The translations under genes and the position numbers were made by a program. Positions 48,690-59,149 of a DNA stretch of 64,000 nt are shown here, in pieces (the first letter of the stretch is position 1; each line of letters opens with the position of its first letter). Source of the DNA: Massospora cicadina. Taxonomy: Eukaryota > Entomophthoromycota > Entomophthoromycetes > Entomophthorales > Entomophthoraceae. The stretch spans positions 248,001-312,000 of the forward strand of contig JAKSZP010005261.1 of the NCBI GenBank assembly GCA_022478985.1, in the 5' to 3' direction. The notes under the pieces are model-generated. The model was not told where the DNA came from and ran no database searches. It saw only the letters and a program-made list of their open reading frames with translations.

Positions 48690-49990
48690 CGCACAGGGAA
48701 TTGTACATCGACTGGAAATGGGTGATCATCCCCCATCAGGTCCCAGCTGATCCGCCAATCTAGAGCAGCAGAAGAAGTCATTATTGAGGAAAATGATAAG
48801 CTGCTGGAGCAAGGAATGCTCAAACTGTCAAAGAGTCCATGGACTTCACCTGTCATAATAGTCAAAAAGAAGGATGGTACCAACCGTGTAGTGATAGACT
48901 ACCACAAGCTCAACAGCATTACAAAAAAGGACTCATATCCCTTGCCACAAATTGATTATGCTTTGGACCAATTGGGATGAGCTCGTTACTTCTTGGATAT
49001 GGATTTGATATCCAGCTAAGGCATATCGAGTTACCCATAGCAGAACAGGAGAAATGTGCCATTATCACGTCCAAAGGGCTTTTTCAACTGACCCATATAC
49101 CACAAGTGCTGTGTAATGCCCCAGCTACATTCTAATGGGCGAAGGACACTATAATTGGCAACTTGAAGCTGTCATGCATTCTTTTATACCTTGACAATAT
49201 CAACATATTCTCCTATACGTTTTTCCTCGCATCTTACCCATTTGGAGGAGGTATTTTGCCAGTTGGCTGAGGCCAACATCAAGATCAAGCCCCAAAAATA
49301 CCACTTTTTCAAGGATCAGATGGAGTACCTCGGGTTTATGGTAGATATTACAGGGCTGCGTCCCCAACCAGACAAGGTGGAGGCTATCCAGAAAATGACT
49401 ACACCAAACAGTAAGAATGATATACAAGTATTTCTAGGGATGGTTGGCCACTACTGCCGCTTTATACCAAACTTTAGTTGTATTGTAGGTACTCTGTTTA
49501 AGTTATTAAAGAAGGATGCTGCATTTGAATGGACGGAATGTTGACAATGCTTTTTTTATACACTCTGGACAGCGCTAAGCAATGCGCCAGTGCTGCACTA
49601 TCCCAATTTCAATAAAGAGTTTATTGTCTTGATGGATGCATCTCTTTCCGCCATTGGGCTGTCCTGTCCCAAAAAGATGATAAGGGTGAGGAGCAACCCG
49701 TTGCATACTGCAGTCAGAGCCTGAGCTGCCATGATCATAATTATACCGTGACAATTGAGAGTGCTTTATGGTGATCTACGCATATAAGCAATTTAGAGTA
49801 AAATTGAATAGACTAATATTCAAAGTCATATCTTATTACTCTTTGTTATGCTAGTTGCATAATACCAAGGAGCTGAAGGGCGGCTAGCCTGATGGGCTCT
49901 CAAACTGCAGACTTACAATTTTAAAATTTTTCATTATCCTGGAGCCAAACACCATAATTCAGATTGTTTGTCAAGATTGCCTACAATTGC
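48690..49990 (+). pseudogene. B2 reverse transcriptase and RNase H
   Basis: Fingers ([19 protein letters not shown]) are at about 48786-48840, then [23 protein letters not shown]. The catalytic box is YLDN (about 49187) where YLDD is expected. HLTHLEEVFCQLAEANIKIKP and the connection FLGMVGHYCRFIPNFS follow to about 49545. RNase H (MDASLSAIG; LSRLPTIAVMAD) ends at about 49995. Confidence 0.8.
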
Positions 49991-50059
49991 AGTTATGGCA
50001 GACCTGAGTGACATAATGCTTGATAAGATGCTCAGCAGAAAGTATGACGATGAACCGCC

Positions 50060-51220
50060 TCAAGTCATCAAAGTATTAGACAGAATAAGGGCAGATAAGT
50101 TCAAGAATAATGGCGAGTTGTACAAGCATATGGGGGACACTACGGTGAATATCCCCAGGCCTTCCACCTGACCAAACATTATCATGAGCGCACATAGAGC
50201 AGTTGGACATGGTGGATTATGCAAGACCCCAAAATTGTTTTGACCTTGGTACTGCTGGGAAAGCATGCAATTTGATGTGCTCAAAATTATTTCATGATGC
50301 CACCAGTACCAAGTGGATAAGCCAATCCGCCAGAAGATTTCCTACCTGCTAGTGAAACCTCATTTTGTTTGGCACACGGTTTCAATTGATGTCATTGGCC
50401 CTCTTTCAACAGGAGCTAACTGGTCCAAGTACATTCTGATGGCAATTGACCGCTTGACCAAGTGGGTTGAGGCATTGTAATATGTGATTTGGTGGCGATC
50501 ATGATAGCTAAGTTTGTGATGGAATGTATTATTCAGCAAAATGGCTGTCCCCAGTTCATCCTTACTGACATAAAACGAACTTAACTTCCCACATCCTTCC
50601 CAAGCTCAATGAAATGATGGCCATCCGTGGGGTTTTTGATGAACCTGTATTACCCAGGATCCAATGGGATGGTCAAATGGGTGAATGGGACCTTGGTGAA
50701 CATACTCCAGAAATTGGTGATGGATCGACCTTCTGATTGGAGTTCCCTCCTTTTCACCACTGTTTTTGTATACAACATTAGCTATCATTCTGCTACAGGG
50801 AAAAGACCATTTCAATTATTGTATGGATGACAATCTACTATTCTGGCGCTGCTTTATGCTTGTGTAGAAGATACCAGTGGAATGGATCCCCACCATTATT
50901 TGACTAACCTAGTGGACACATTGAACAAGAAGCAAACTGAAGTGTACTTGTTCAGCTTAGCCAAGATTAAGAATCAGGCTGCTGATCAGGTGTGGCATAG
51001 CAACCTAGCTCATTTCAAAGATGGGTATATGGTTTTACCCATGACCAGCACGGGTTTGGGAAACAACACAAATTGGCCAACATCTGGAGTGACTCGGTTA
51101 AGATAATTTAGAAGATGCATGTTGATGCCTACACCATCAAGGACCCCATGAGCGGTTGGATCATCAACTGAGTTCATGTGAAGTTCCTTCAACCCTATAA
51201 ACAATAAGAGATTTATCATT
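50060..51220 (+). pseudogene. B2 integrase
   Basis: The finger has SAHRAVGHGGLC at about 50190 and CHQYQVDKP at about 50300. SIDVIGPLSTGANWSKYI with the first Asp is at about 50385. ILTD is followed by an indel in the NGTNF motif at about 50570. The Glu motif reads MVKWVNGTL where B1 has MIERANGTW, so Glu has become Lys. C-terminal VHVKFLQPYKQ is read with a shift at about 51175-51205. Confidence 0.78.
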
Positions 51221-51224
51221 TAGT

Positions 51225-51235
51225 CAAGAGGGGAA
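51225..51235 (+). promoter_or_regulatory. Polypurine tract of B2
   Basis: caagaggggaa directly before the 3' LTR. Confidence 0.65.
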
Positions 51236-51793
51236 TGTCATGATTCTGATATGATTGAATGAGAAGCCTTAAGTCTTTATGGCAGAGTGGGTTGAATCCA
51301 CCAATCATGATATGAGTTACAATTATTTGAGCGCCTTAGGATGAGGTAATAATGGGTTAGAACGGAGGGATATTAGATTGATTCCAAAAGGCGATTAGGA
51401 GATGTTGATGCATGACTAATAATTAGTAAATCTCCTCAAACTAGGCAATCATGAATTTAATGAATGAAGACTCTTCTGGAACCAATAGAATGTGGCAGGA
51501 TGAATATTATTATCAAAAGGGTTGGTATCAACCAAAATGCTGAGATGTAAGCAAGAACAGATAATTGAAGGAGGGGGATTGTTAGTAGTTTTAAACAAGA
51601 GGACACATCAAGTATCTGCTGTATATATTATATTAAATAAAAGAGTGTTTTGATTGATTGCACCTCATTTATTAAAGTTTATTATGTTGTTTTGAGGATG
51701 ACAATTGTCATATTGTCAGTCCTATTGCTCAGTGGGCTTAACCCTGTGCAAACCCCTTTGGCGTATCTACAATATACTGCTGAAATTATAACA
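51236..51793 (+). repeat. 3' LTR of B2
   Basis: TGTCATGATT...TTATAACA, followed by the TSD aaggg. Confidence 0.92.
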
Positions 51794-51800
51794 AAGGGGG

Positions 51801-52726
51801 TGTTTTGTCAATGACCATACATGAATCTTGCTTTTTAGTTCTAGTTAGTCCCCCTAAAGGGGGATACACCAATATACCATACATGAATCTCATAAAGTTG
51901 GTAATTATGAGATTTGGGTATGCTGATGGTTGAAATTCAATTATTCTGATGAGGTTTTTCTAATCAGGTCAATAGTGGAATAAATTTTTTTTATAGATAT
52001 TTAAGTGGTTGTCCGTTTTTGAGGGTTCCCATTCAGTGACGAGTTGCCAGGATGCCATTAATTCTGGAGGATTTTACACGCCTCATGACTGACAATGGAT
52101 TTAGCATTTTTTGTATTATTTTAAAGTTAGGTTAGCCCCAATGGACCTCACTTTAGAATTCTATTATGAACTTCAAGTTCCCCCTAAATAAATGATGATA
52201 TTTTCTAGACTCAATATTGAATATAATTTATTATTGTATTTTATTTGAGGAATGAGAAAGGTCCATACTGGGTGCTGTGGTGTCAGATTGGGTGAGCTCC
52301 TCATCCAACAGGTTGGTTTGGCGCAGATGGCAGTGCGATCAGAAGTGAGGAAGAGGGTAAACGTCCTGAGTTCCTTTGGGGTGGCGATGCCCTGGTGGAG
52401 TGAAGTACCCTGGCCCAGTGGAGGTTGGCTAAGGGAGCTTGTCAAAAGCCACGGTGGGGGTGACCAGAGGCTGGCAGGACATTGTTGTCTGCTGAACCTT
52501 AAGCCACGCCTATCCCTTTGGGATGACGGTTGCCAGAGTGGCCCCAAGTTGACAGAGGCTGGTTTGTTGCACCTCATCCCAGTGTGCTCTGCAAGGACAC
52601 CTGCCCAGATAGGACTCTTGGGGGTTTGGTATGGCTATTGCCCTTTCCCTTGTGCGAGTGACCCCCCATCCAAGGGTTTGGGTTCACGGCGTTGGCAGGT
52701 GTGCCTTGGGAGCCCCATATATTACA
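51801..52726 (+). repeat. 3' LTR of element X
   Basis: TGTTTTGTC...TTACA, 926 bp. Removing the 47-bp insertion and one copy of its 15-bp TSD leaves 864 bp, against 865 bp in the 5' LTR. Confidence 0.85.
51829..51875 (-). mobile_element. 47-bp truncated retroposon tail with 15-bp TSD
   Basis: It contains ttttagttctagttagtc, a diverged form of the ttttagtactagatggtc tail, flanked by accatacatgaatct at 51814-51828 and 51876-51890. The X 5' LTR has the uninterrupted site. Confidence 0.75.
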
Positions 52727-52731
52727 GAGCT

Positions 52732-52834
52732 GAAGCGAGTTATTATTTAGAATGAGGAATCAAGTCCGCAATTTTACCAATTGGTATTCATTCTAATTGA
52801 GGAAGTTCAGTATCCAAGTCCTAAATTTTTAACA
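52732..52834 (+). repeat. 5' LTR of D', right part
   Basis: It continues the D' LTR after element X and ends ttttaaca, 2 nt before a primer binding site. Confidence 0.6.
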
Positions 52835-52836
52835 AT

Positions 52837-52855
52837 TGTTGCTCACTACAGGGGG
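52837..52855 (+). promoter_or_regulatory. Primer binding site of D'
   Basis: TGTTGCTCACTACAGGGGG, the common site with TGG changed to TGT. Confidence 0.6.
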
Positions 52856-52899
52856 CAGTTGAGTTAATCTGAACTTAATAGAAAGATTGAATCAATAAG

Positions 52900-54180
52900 T
52901 CTTACAATAATGAATTATGCAAGCTTTGGATGGAACTTGAAACTATCAACAAGAAAGCACTTAATTTTTGCATCACAAGCCAACTTCACTGCACTGAAAG
53001 AATGGGTGATTAAGGCCGAGGAAGAGGTTGAATAAGTAGGAAAAATCAACATAAACCTCTGTGAAAAAGTTAACTCCTTGAAGCGCAAGGAGAGTGAGCT
53101 TATTAAAGAAGTAATGTTTCAGAAGACCAAGTAAGAGGAAGGCTGAGAACGCATTCAACAGCTTACTGAATAGATAACGTGACAGTTAAAGAATATTGAA
53201 GAACTGGAAGACCGTAAATGCAACTGTGCACAAATGGAGGCAGAAGAAGCCAAAAAACACCTGTCATTCCAGTTGAAAAAGAGATCCACCTAAAAGATGC
53301 CTGGGTCATTTGGAGCAATTTTGGAGATGACCCCCAAAGACACTCCAATGGTTAATAGAGTCATAAGACAGGATACACCTGTTAGTGAAACCACAGATGA
53401 ATTTCAAAGCACACTGAAATTAACCGCATTTCAATAGTATAACGCCCCTGCAATTTTCTGACTATTCAAGATGACAATGTTTGGCTTCAGTGACTGACAG
53501 AAAGCAGTTAATTTCATGAATTGCTTAAACACAGATTGTCAGAATCTAGTGTTACCACATCTAAATGAGGACAACTGGTCTTATCAAGTGGCTAAAGAAG
53601 CCATCATTGTAGAATTTGTAAGCCCATTTGGATGTTTAACTGCAAGAAAGAATTTATGGGGATTCAATTTAACAAAGACAAAAACCCTAGCAGCTTTCAT
53701 GGACCAATTCTACCAGGAATCACAGATCCTGGCCAGTGCGAACGTGCTAATTAATTTTGACGCTTGAATCATGATGAAAATGGCATTAAGCCCTATTATG
53801 AAATAACACAGAACTATGGCTTCAGCGTTAGTACCGCAAAAGACCACATCTAAAATTGGTGTATTATTTGAATATGTTGGGTGCCGCTTTCAAAGCACCA
53901 AAAAGAGCTTTCAAAGTGATCCAGACTTGAGCTCAAAACAATGTAAAATTTTCTGAGATATATAATGAGTAAACACATCAAGTTGTGTTGGTTATAAGCC
54001 CAAAGTACAGAAGCAAGCAGACAAGACGTTAATCTTCTTCCATCAATGTGGTAAATATGGACACATAGCCGCCCAATGTTGGAGAAAAGCTCAAAACACA
54101 GGTCACTTTAGTCCAGGGGAAAGAGAAGTTAAACTGTAAGGAGTTAAGAAAAGGTCCTGAGGTCTAGAGATGGAACAATC
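52900..54180 (+). pseudogene. D' gag
   Basis: The N-terminal part is a coiled coil (ALKEWVIKAEEEVE, VNSLKRKESELIKEV, at about 52985-53130). NCLNTDCQNLVLPHLNEDNW at about 53517-53580 is nearly the same as in D gag (62.47 kb). A zinc knuckle near 54034-54083 reads HQCGKYGHIAAQC, its first Cys lost. Several stops. Confidence 0.72.
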
Positions 54181-54539
54181 TAGCACCACAGTAACCCTGT
54201 TCCTCCCAATATTATGAATGATGACATAGATATCTCCATTCTCTTCATAGATGATGAAGCAACTGATCCACTATATTGGGTTGTTAATATGGACGTAAAT
54301 GCTATCACTCAAGCCAAAACAAAGGGTATCAATCCCAAAGTCATGGAGGAAATGTCTCGCTTACGCTTGCCAGCTAGCAGACAATAAGAAGTCCTTCAAG
54401 AATTAAGAGAAGTTAATCAAGACGAGATTACATGAGGCAAATGTTTCCATTCCAATTAGTGCAATCAAGGAATATTTTTCCTGACCTTTCAGCACATCTA
54501 ATTAATTTTCTTAATTTAGCAAATAATGCTACAATTCAT

Positions 54540-54708
54540 TCAGTTAATACACTATTACAATATTTGAGTGCACCTATGCAGATAATATTGTTAAATAAGT
54601 GAGAGTGAGGGCAACCATCAATAGTGGAGCACCCATAAATATCATTTTGACCAAACTGGTGAGATGGTTGAAGATTTTGTCAGACCTAGAACACTGGAAG
54701 CATAACTT
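54540..54708 (+). pseudogene. D' protease, cut by element D
   Basis: RATINSGAPINIILTKLV at about 54606-54660 is the active-site segment with Asn where Asp is expected. The sequence stops matching protease at about 54708, where the LTR of antisense element D begins. Confidence 0.7.
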
Positions 54709-55854
54709 TAAAAAATTATGGATCTGGTTATTATTGGTTAATAACCCCTATAAATTTATTACTTGCACAGGCTCAATCTTGTGTAATTCATTCGCGTTGT
54801 ATTGTTATTGATATAATTGGTTGTAAATAGTATGACAACTATTATCCATAGTTGAATGGAATTCATAGATCTCAGCCCAACGCTTGGCCAGTATTTCCGT
54901 TCAAAATACTTAAAATGTCTCAATATAGGGATTTTTTTCCTCGTACCATCTAACCCAATCTTCTCTGAGACTCCCTGGTGACAGTTTCTCCAGTTTGACA
55001 CACAGTCTGCAGCGATCCCCAATTTGTTTCTTCTTCTTCTCTGGATCACCACTCAGATTTTTACTCTTTTCCTTAAAAATTCTCCCAATTATTGCAAACA
55101 GCAATAATATCCTTGAGAAAAAATAGAACAATTGAAAGCTGATAAAGTTTATTACTAAAACTATATACCAAATGAAAGCTATAGAACTCTAAGCTATAGA
55201 ACTATAGAACTATATAACTTTTTTTTACAAGTGAATTCTAGGGAATTTATAGTGGGATTCAGTTGTCTAACCCTTGGTTAACACCTCTTTGATGAAACGG
55301 CGGCTTTGCTGTTATATCCCCATCCTCATCTCAGCAGCAATGGTCTTCCCCATCCTGGCTAAGATTCTGTTGTTGGACATCCTCAAGACAAAAACGGAAA
55401 GAGTCAAAATGTGTTACTAACATTTTCCTCTTGATCCAGCAAACCAACCATATTTGGCTAACGACCTGCTTAGGGAATGGTACTTGTTACCCATTAAGGC
55501 AGGTCAAAAACCAACTGATCAATTCATAAGTGCAGGTGGAATCACTCGCCTCACAACTTACTATTTACATTTCCAATCAGTTGATTATGAAACCTGACGA
55601 TTTAATCAGTACAACTGATAGTTAATTACTATTAGATGTCCCTATTTCGTTGGCAACTCACCCCAACGAGATCTTAAGCATTCATTCAGATCATTATCCG
55701 TTGGATCTGACCAGGCAAATATCCTAAAATCCCCCAAACATAGTTACTCCAAAATCAGGGTCAATCAATTTCCAATAAACCTCACATTAGGGAATTATCC
55801 CCTAAAATCCTGGTAATCAAGCAGGCTGGGAATATGGGCAAAAATCCTAACACA
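54709..55854 (-). repeat. 3' LTR of element D
   Basis: It aligns with 63170-64000 from the inner end up to about 55525. On the minus strand it starts TGTGTTAGG next to a polypurine tract. The left edge is placed to within a few bases. Confidence 0.78.
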
Positions 55855-55868
55855 TCACTCCTCTTGCC
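55855..55868 (-). promoter_or_regulatory. Polypurine tract of element D
   Basis: On the minus strand ggcaagaggagtga directly before TGTG. Confidence 0.6.
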
Positions 55869-57161
55869 TAGAATTCCAGCGAGAAAAGGACCAGGGTAGG
55901 AGACCTGCTTTGATCATTTGGTCAAATACTTCGTTTGCTCAATCAGAGTATGATCACCAATACTCAACGCTACTTGGGACAACCTTTGGCATGCGGCTCT
56001 CTTTCTCTCCTCCTTTCTACCATCTACTCAGAGCAAGGTCCCCATGAACTACTTTCATGCCAGGCTGATTGATGACTCATGATAATTTTAGTCCCAGGAT
56101 CTAGTTTTCCCCCATCAGGGCATATGACCCGCTGTCATATACAGGATTCTTGGTCCAGCGTCCTCAATTTCCTGATTTTCTCCTCATCCTAGACAGAAGA
56201 CTCTTGCCGTTTATGGCTGTTTTGTGGCCTAATTAAGAATGCCTATTTATGTTCACCCTTATTATTTTTCTCTCATAACCTCTTAGCTCATATCATTCTT
56301 ATTTTCTTCTCTGGATAGCTTATACCATTAAACTTTGAGATTAATTTCTCTGAAATTGGAGCTTAATGGAATGTAGAGCGCATATTGTCGACTTCATTAT
56401 AAGTCTGACATCTCCCTCTTGTCCAGCTCAGATTTCAAATTCTGAGTCGTGGTACCAACAGCTACTCAACAATTTGTTTAATCAAGATCTTCAGCTCTTC
56501 CAGCAGATGAGTTGGGATGTGCATTGGAACCTCTTCAATGGTCCTTTCAGGACTCATACGCCTAGTCTGGCGCCAGTGGCTAGTCCTTTCATGGAATTAC
56601 TAGTAATGGTAACCAACCCTTCAGAGACTAGGCTAGCAATTGTTTCAAATGACTCACTGCTGATTCTGATTCTCTGTTGTCAATTCCAGAGTTGGATTTC
56701 AAAACTAACCTGGATTTGGCTTCTTTTGCAGATGCGCTGAACATCATTGTGGATGCTACTGAAATTATGCCCTTTACTCTTGATCGCTCCTTTCTTGCTG
56801 GGTCGGACTTGCTTCCTGAGTTCCTCTTCCAACTCAGACAATACTAAAAACCCGCTTTCTTGGCTACCAAGCTCACCATTGGCAACAGTATTCATTTTGA
56901 ACTTCCCTACACATAATTGAGGGCCCAAGTCACCGAGGCTTCATCCCTAGTGCTGAATCCATCTAACCTTGAGAACATCCTAGATTGGGATACCGCCACT
57001 TATGCTTTTCACTTTGCTGGCCAAGTTCTTCAAAGTTGGGCCACAAAGATTTCAGCCTCTCAGGTTCCATTGCTCCTTCTTCTTCAGCTCCCAAAAAAGC
57101 TCATAGTCATCACTTGGAGAATGCCATTTGCTCCTTGCACAACTATTTTGTTTCTGGCACT

Positions 57162-57224
<63 letters not shown>

Positions 57225-57740
57225 TTCAGTATCTTTCGCTGATGGCTTTAATAGGGGGCATGATTCAGCAACCCCCATCCAGTATCCCTTGTTCACTGCC
57301 AGCCCATTTGTCTGGTATTCTTGACAAAGCCCGTTGGCAGGCGCTCAAGGCAAATCTTCCAGCTCTGGTACCATATTAGGATTACTTGGGGTTATTTGCT
57401 GACTGCCTCTTTCTATACTGTTGCTTCCCTCCCCGCTCCAGGGTTTCACAATTAGCTTCTTCTGACATCTCAATTTCCCTTCCCCTAGTTGCTTTCTCTC
57501 AGGGATCTGTGTCCATTCAAAGAACTTGGTTTCATGTAGGTTTATCCTCACTAGCGTCTGATCTCAAATCAAATTTAATGGGTTATTCATTTCTACAGCG
57601 ATCCATCCTCCATCCCCCAAGAGGCAACATAGGCGGAATCATCCCCATACCAAGGACAATTAAAAAAAAAAATTGTAAAATTATATCAATTGTTTCTCTG
57701 TGCAGTTTATAATCTTTTTTCCAATCTTTTTTATCAATCT
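55869..57740 (+). other. Extra segment between D integrase and 3' LTR, coding-like on the plus strand
   Basis: Family B has almost nothing between integrase and LTR, so this block is probably an insertion. From about 56366 to 57640 the plus strand reads as long, broken frames (SWYQQLLNNLFNQDLQLFQQ; NLDLASFADALNIIVD; SNLENILDWDTATYAFHFAG; SHHLENAICSLHNYF) and ends in an A-run at 57661-57672. That would fit a plus-strand retroposed copy, perhaps a retroelement gag. I do not recognise the family. No TSD found. Confidence 0.4.
57163..57224 (+). repeat. Uninterrupted run of 62 C
   Basis: A pure C homopolymer inside the coding-like segment. It produces a false polyproline frame. Such a length is unusual and the exact count is probably unreliable. 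Confidence 0.9.
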
Positions 57741-57741
57741 T

Positions 57742-59110
57742 TTATTTTTTCTTTTTTTCATGGGACTTGACCTTGTTATGGTTCAGCGGTCCAATTTTTT
57801 TAATTTTTCCCCCAAACTGGATCCTAGGTATTCTTAGACCTACCAGTTTTCTATGGTTCAGTGGTCCTTTTTTTGGACTTAACCATCTAGATTCTTTCAG
57901 AGGTCCTTTTTTGGACTTGGCATAATCATCAGGACTTGACCAACTTAATGGTTCATCAGTCCTTTGGTAACTCTTTTTTTCATTGATCCATTGCTTCAAA
58001 TACTTAGCATTGACTTGATTTACAACTCTTCCATCAAAGAGATCTTTGATGGAGTAGGCATCAGTCGCCATCTTGGTGATAATTTCAAATGGACCCAACC
58101 ATAATGCATCCAGTTTGTTTCTTCTCCTGAAATTATGCATATTGTGATAGGCAACTCTTTTGCCTACGTAATATTATGCTAAGGCCAGTCAGTTTTTATT
58201 GTCCATCGATTTTGCTCATATCCTTTTCTTCAACATAGTATCAAATGCTTGCAATTGCATTTTGATCAGGATATTTGTCAGTTGGATCAAGTACTGTTTA
58301 TACCAATTCCTGATGTTAGTTCCACCACTATATAGAATTGGTGGCAACGCGGCCTTCTTCCCATATAACAACTTAAACGGCGTTATTCCCATCACCATAT
58401 GATGACTGATATTGTAGGAAAACGTCACCAAACTCAGGTACATTCCCCATGCGGAAGTTCTTCCTGAGACCAGCTTCCTCAGCATCATGGCCAGCGTTCA
58501 TTCAATTGTTCTACTAGTCAATTTGTCTCCAGCCAGTAAAGTATAGACACGACTCCTCTGATCACCATTATCTCATTCAGTTGTGGGATAACATGAGACA
58601 TGAAGTTTGTCCCATTATCACTAAGTAGGACCTGTGGGCATCCATGTCGGTATACTACTTGATCCAGGATGAACTATGTGGTGCTGGTAGCATATACTTA
58701 CACCAGGGCCTTTGTCTCAACCCATCTCGTCAGATGGTTGATAGCAACTATTATGTAATTGACTCCCCTGTGTCTCATAGTCAGCGGTCCCATCACGTCA
58801 ATAGACACTGTATGCCAGGCAAATACAGGGAGGACCAGTCAGTATCCAGTTGTATTCTTATGTGGCTTGTGAAGCTGGCGCTCCACACAACAAGCTAGAT
58901 AGTATGCACCATTGTAGTTGATTGACTCCCAGTAATAGTACTGGCAAATATGGTCAGTTGTTTTTCTTGGGCCTCCATGCCCAACAACCTTATGATTGGC
59001 TTGAACGATAGCTGCTCTTTCCAATGGCTTCAGGAATAGTAACCGCTTCCCATTAATCGTCTTAAATGCTTGTCCATCCATGGTCTCCGTGTTTTCCATC
59101 ACTTTCTAAA
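57742..59110 (-). pseudogene. D integrase
   Basis: The finger end is near 58890-59000 (HGGPRKTTDHICQYYYWESI; CCVERQLHKPH). SIDVMGPLTMRHRG holds the first Asp (about 58795), [18 protein letters not shown] the second (about 58600), and LVEQLNE the Glu (about 58510). The C-terminal part TSAWGMYLSLVTFSYNISHHM and RVVNQVNAKYLKQW follow. The tail has three imperfect repeats of KKGPL. Frame changes separate the core from the C-terminal part. Confidence 0.8.
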
Positions 59111-59149
59111 GAGCACCTTGGATTTCTCAGGGCTCGTTCCTGATTTCTT

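Larger units (their letters stand above)
45760..51793 (+). mobile_element. Ty3/Gypsy family B, complete copy B2
   Basis: LTRs of 561 and 558 bp, primer binding site, gag, protease, RT, RNase H, integrase and polypurine tract are all in place. The TSD aaggg is perfect (45755-45759 and 51794-51798). Every protein is broken by stops and frameshifts. Confidence 0.93.
44542..52726 (+). mobile_element. Short LTR element X, non-autonomous, interrupted by B2
   Basis: Two direct LTRs (44542-45406 and 51801-52726) enclose an internal region of only about 355 bp once B2 is removed. The element is inserted in the D' LTR with TSD gagcc (44537-44541) and gagct (52727-52731), a 4/5 match. There is no coding capacity for gag or pol, so it would depend on another element (TRIM-like, though the LTRs are longer than usual for TRIMs). 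Confidence 0.8.
43590..54708 (+). mobile_element. Ty3/Gypsy family D copy D' (interrupted)
   Basis: The 5' LTR is in two parts, 43590-44541 and 52732-52834, split by element X. After it come a primer binding site, gag and the start of protease. At about 54709 the antisense element D begins, so the rest of D' should lie beyond the right edge. Homology of 44440-44475 with the D LTR (same hairpin) supports the assignment of the left part. Confidence 0.7.

Noticed and set aside
57124..57380. Polyproline or polyglycine proteins around 57.1-57.3 kb
   Set aside because: They are created by the 62-nt C run in every frame and strand.
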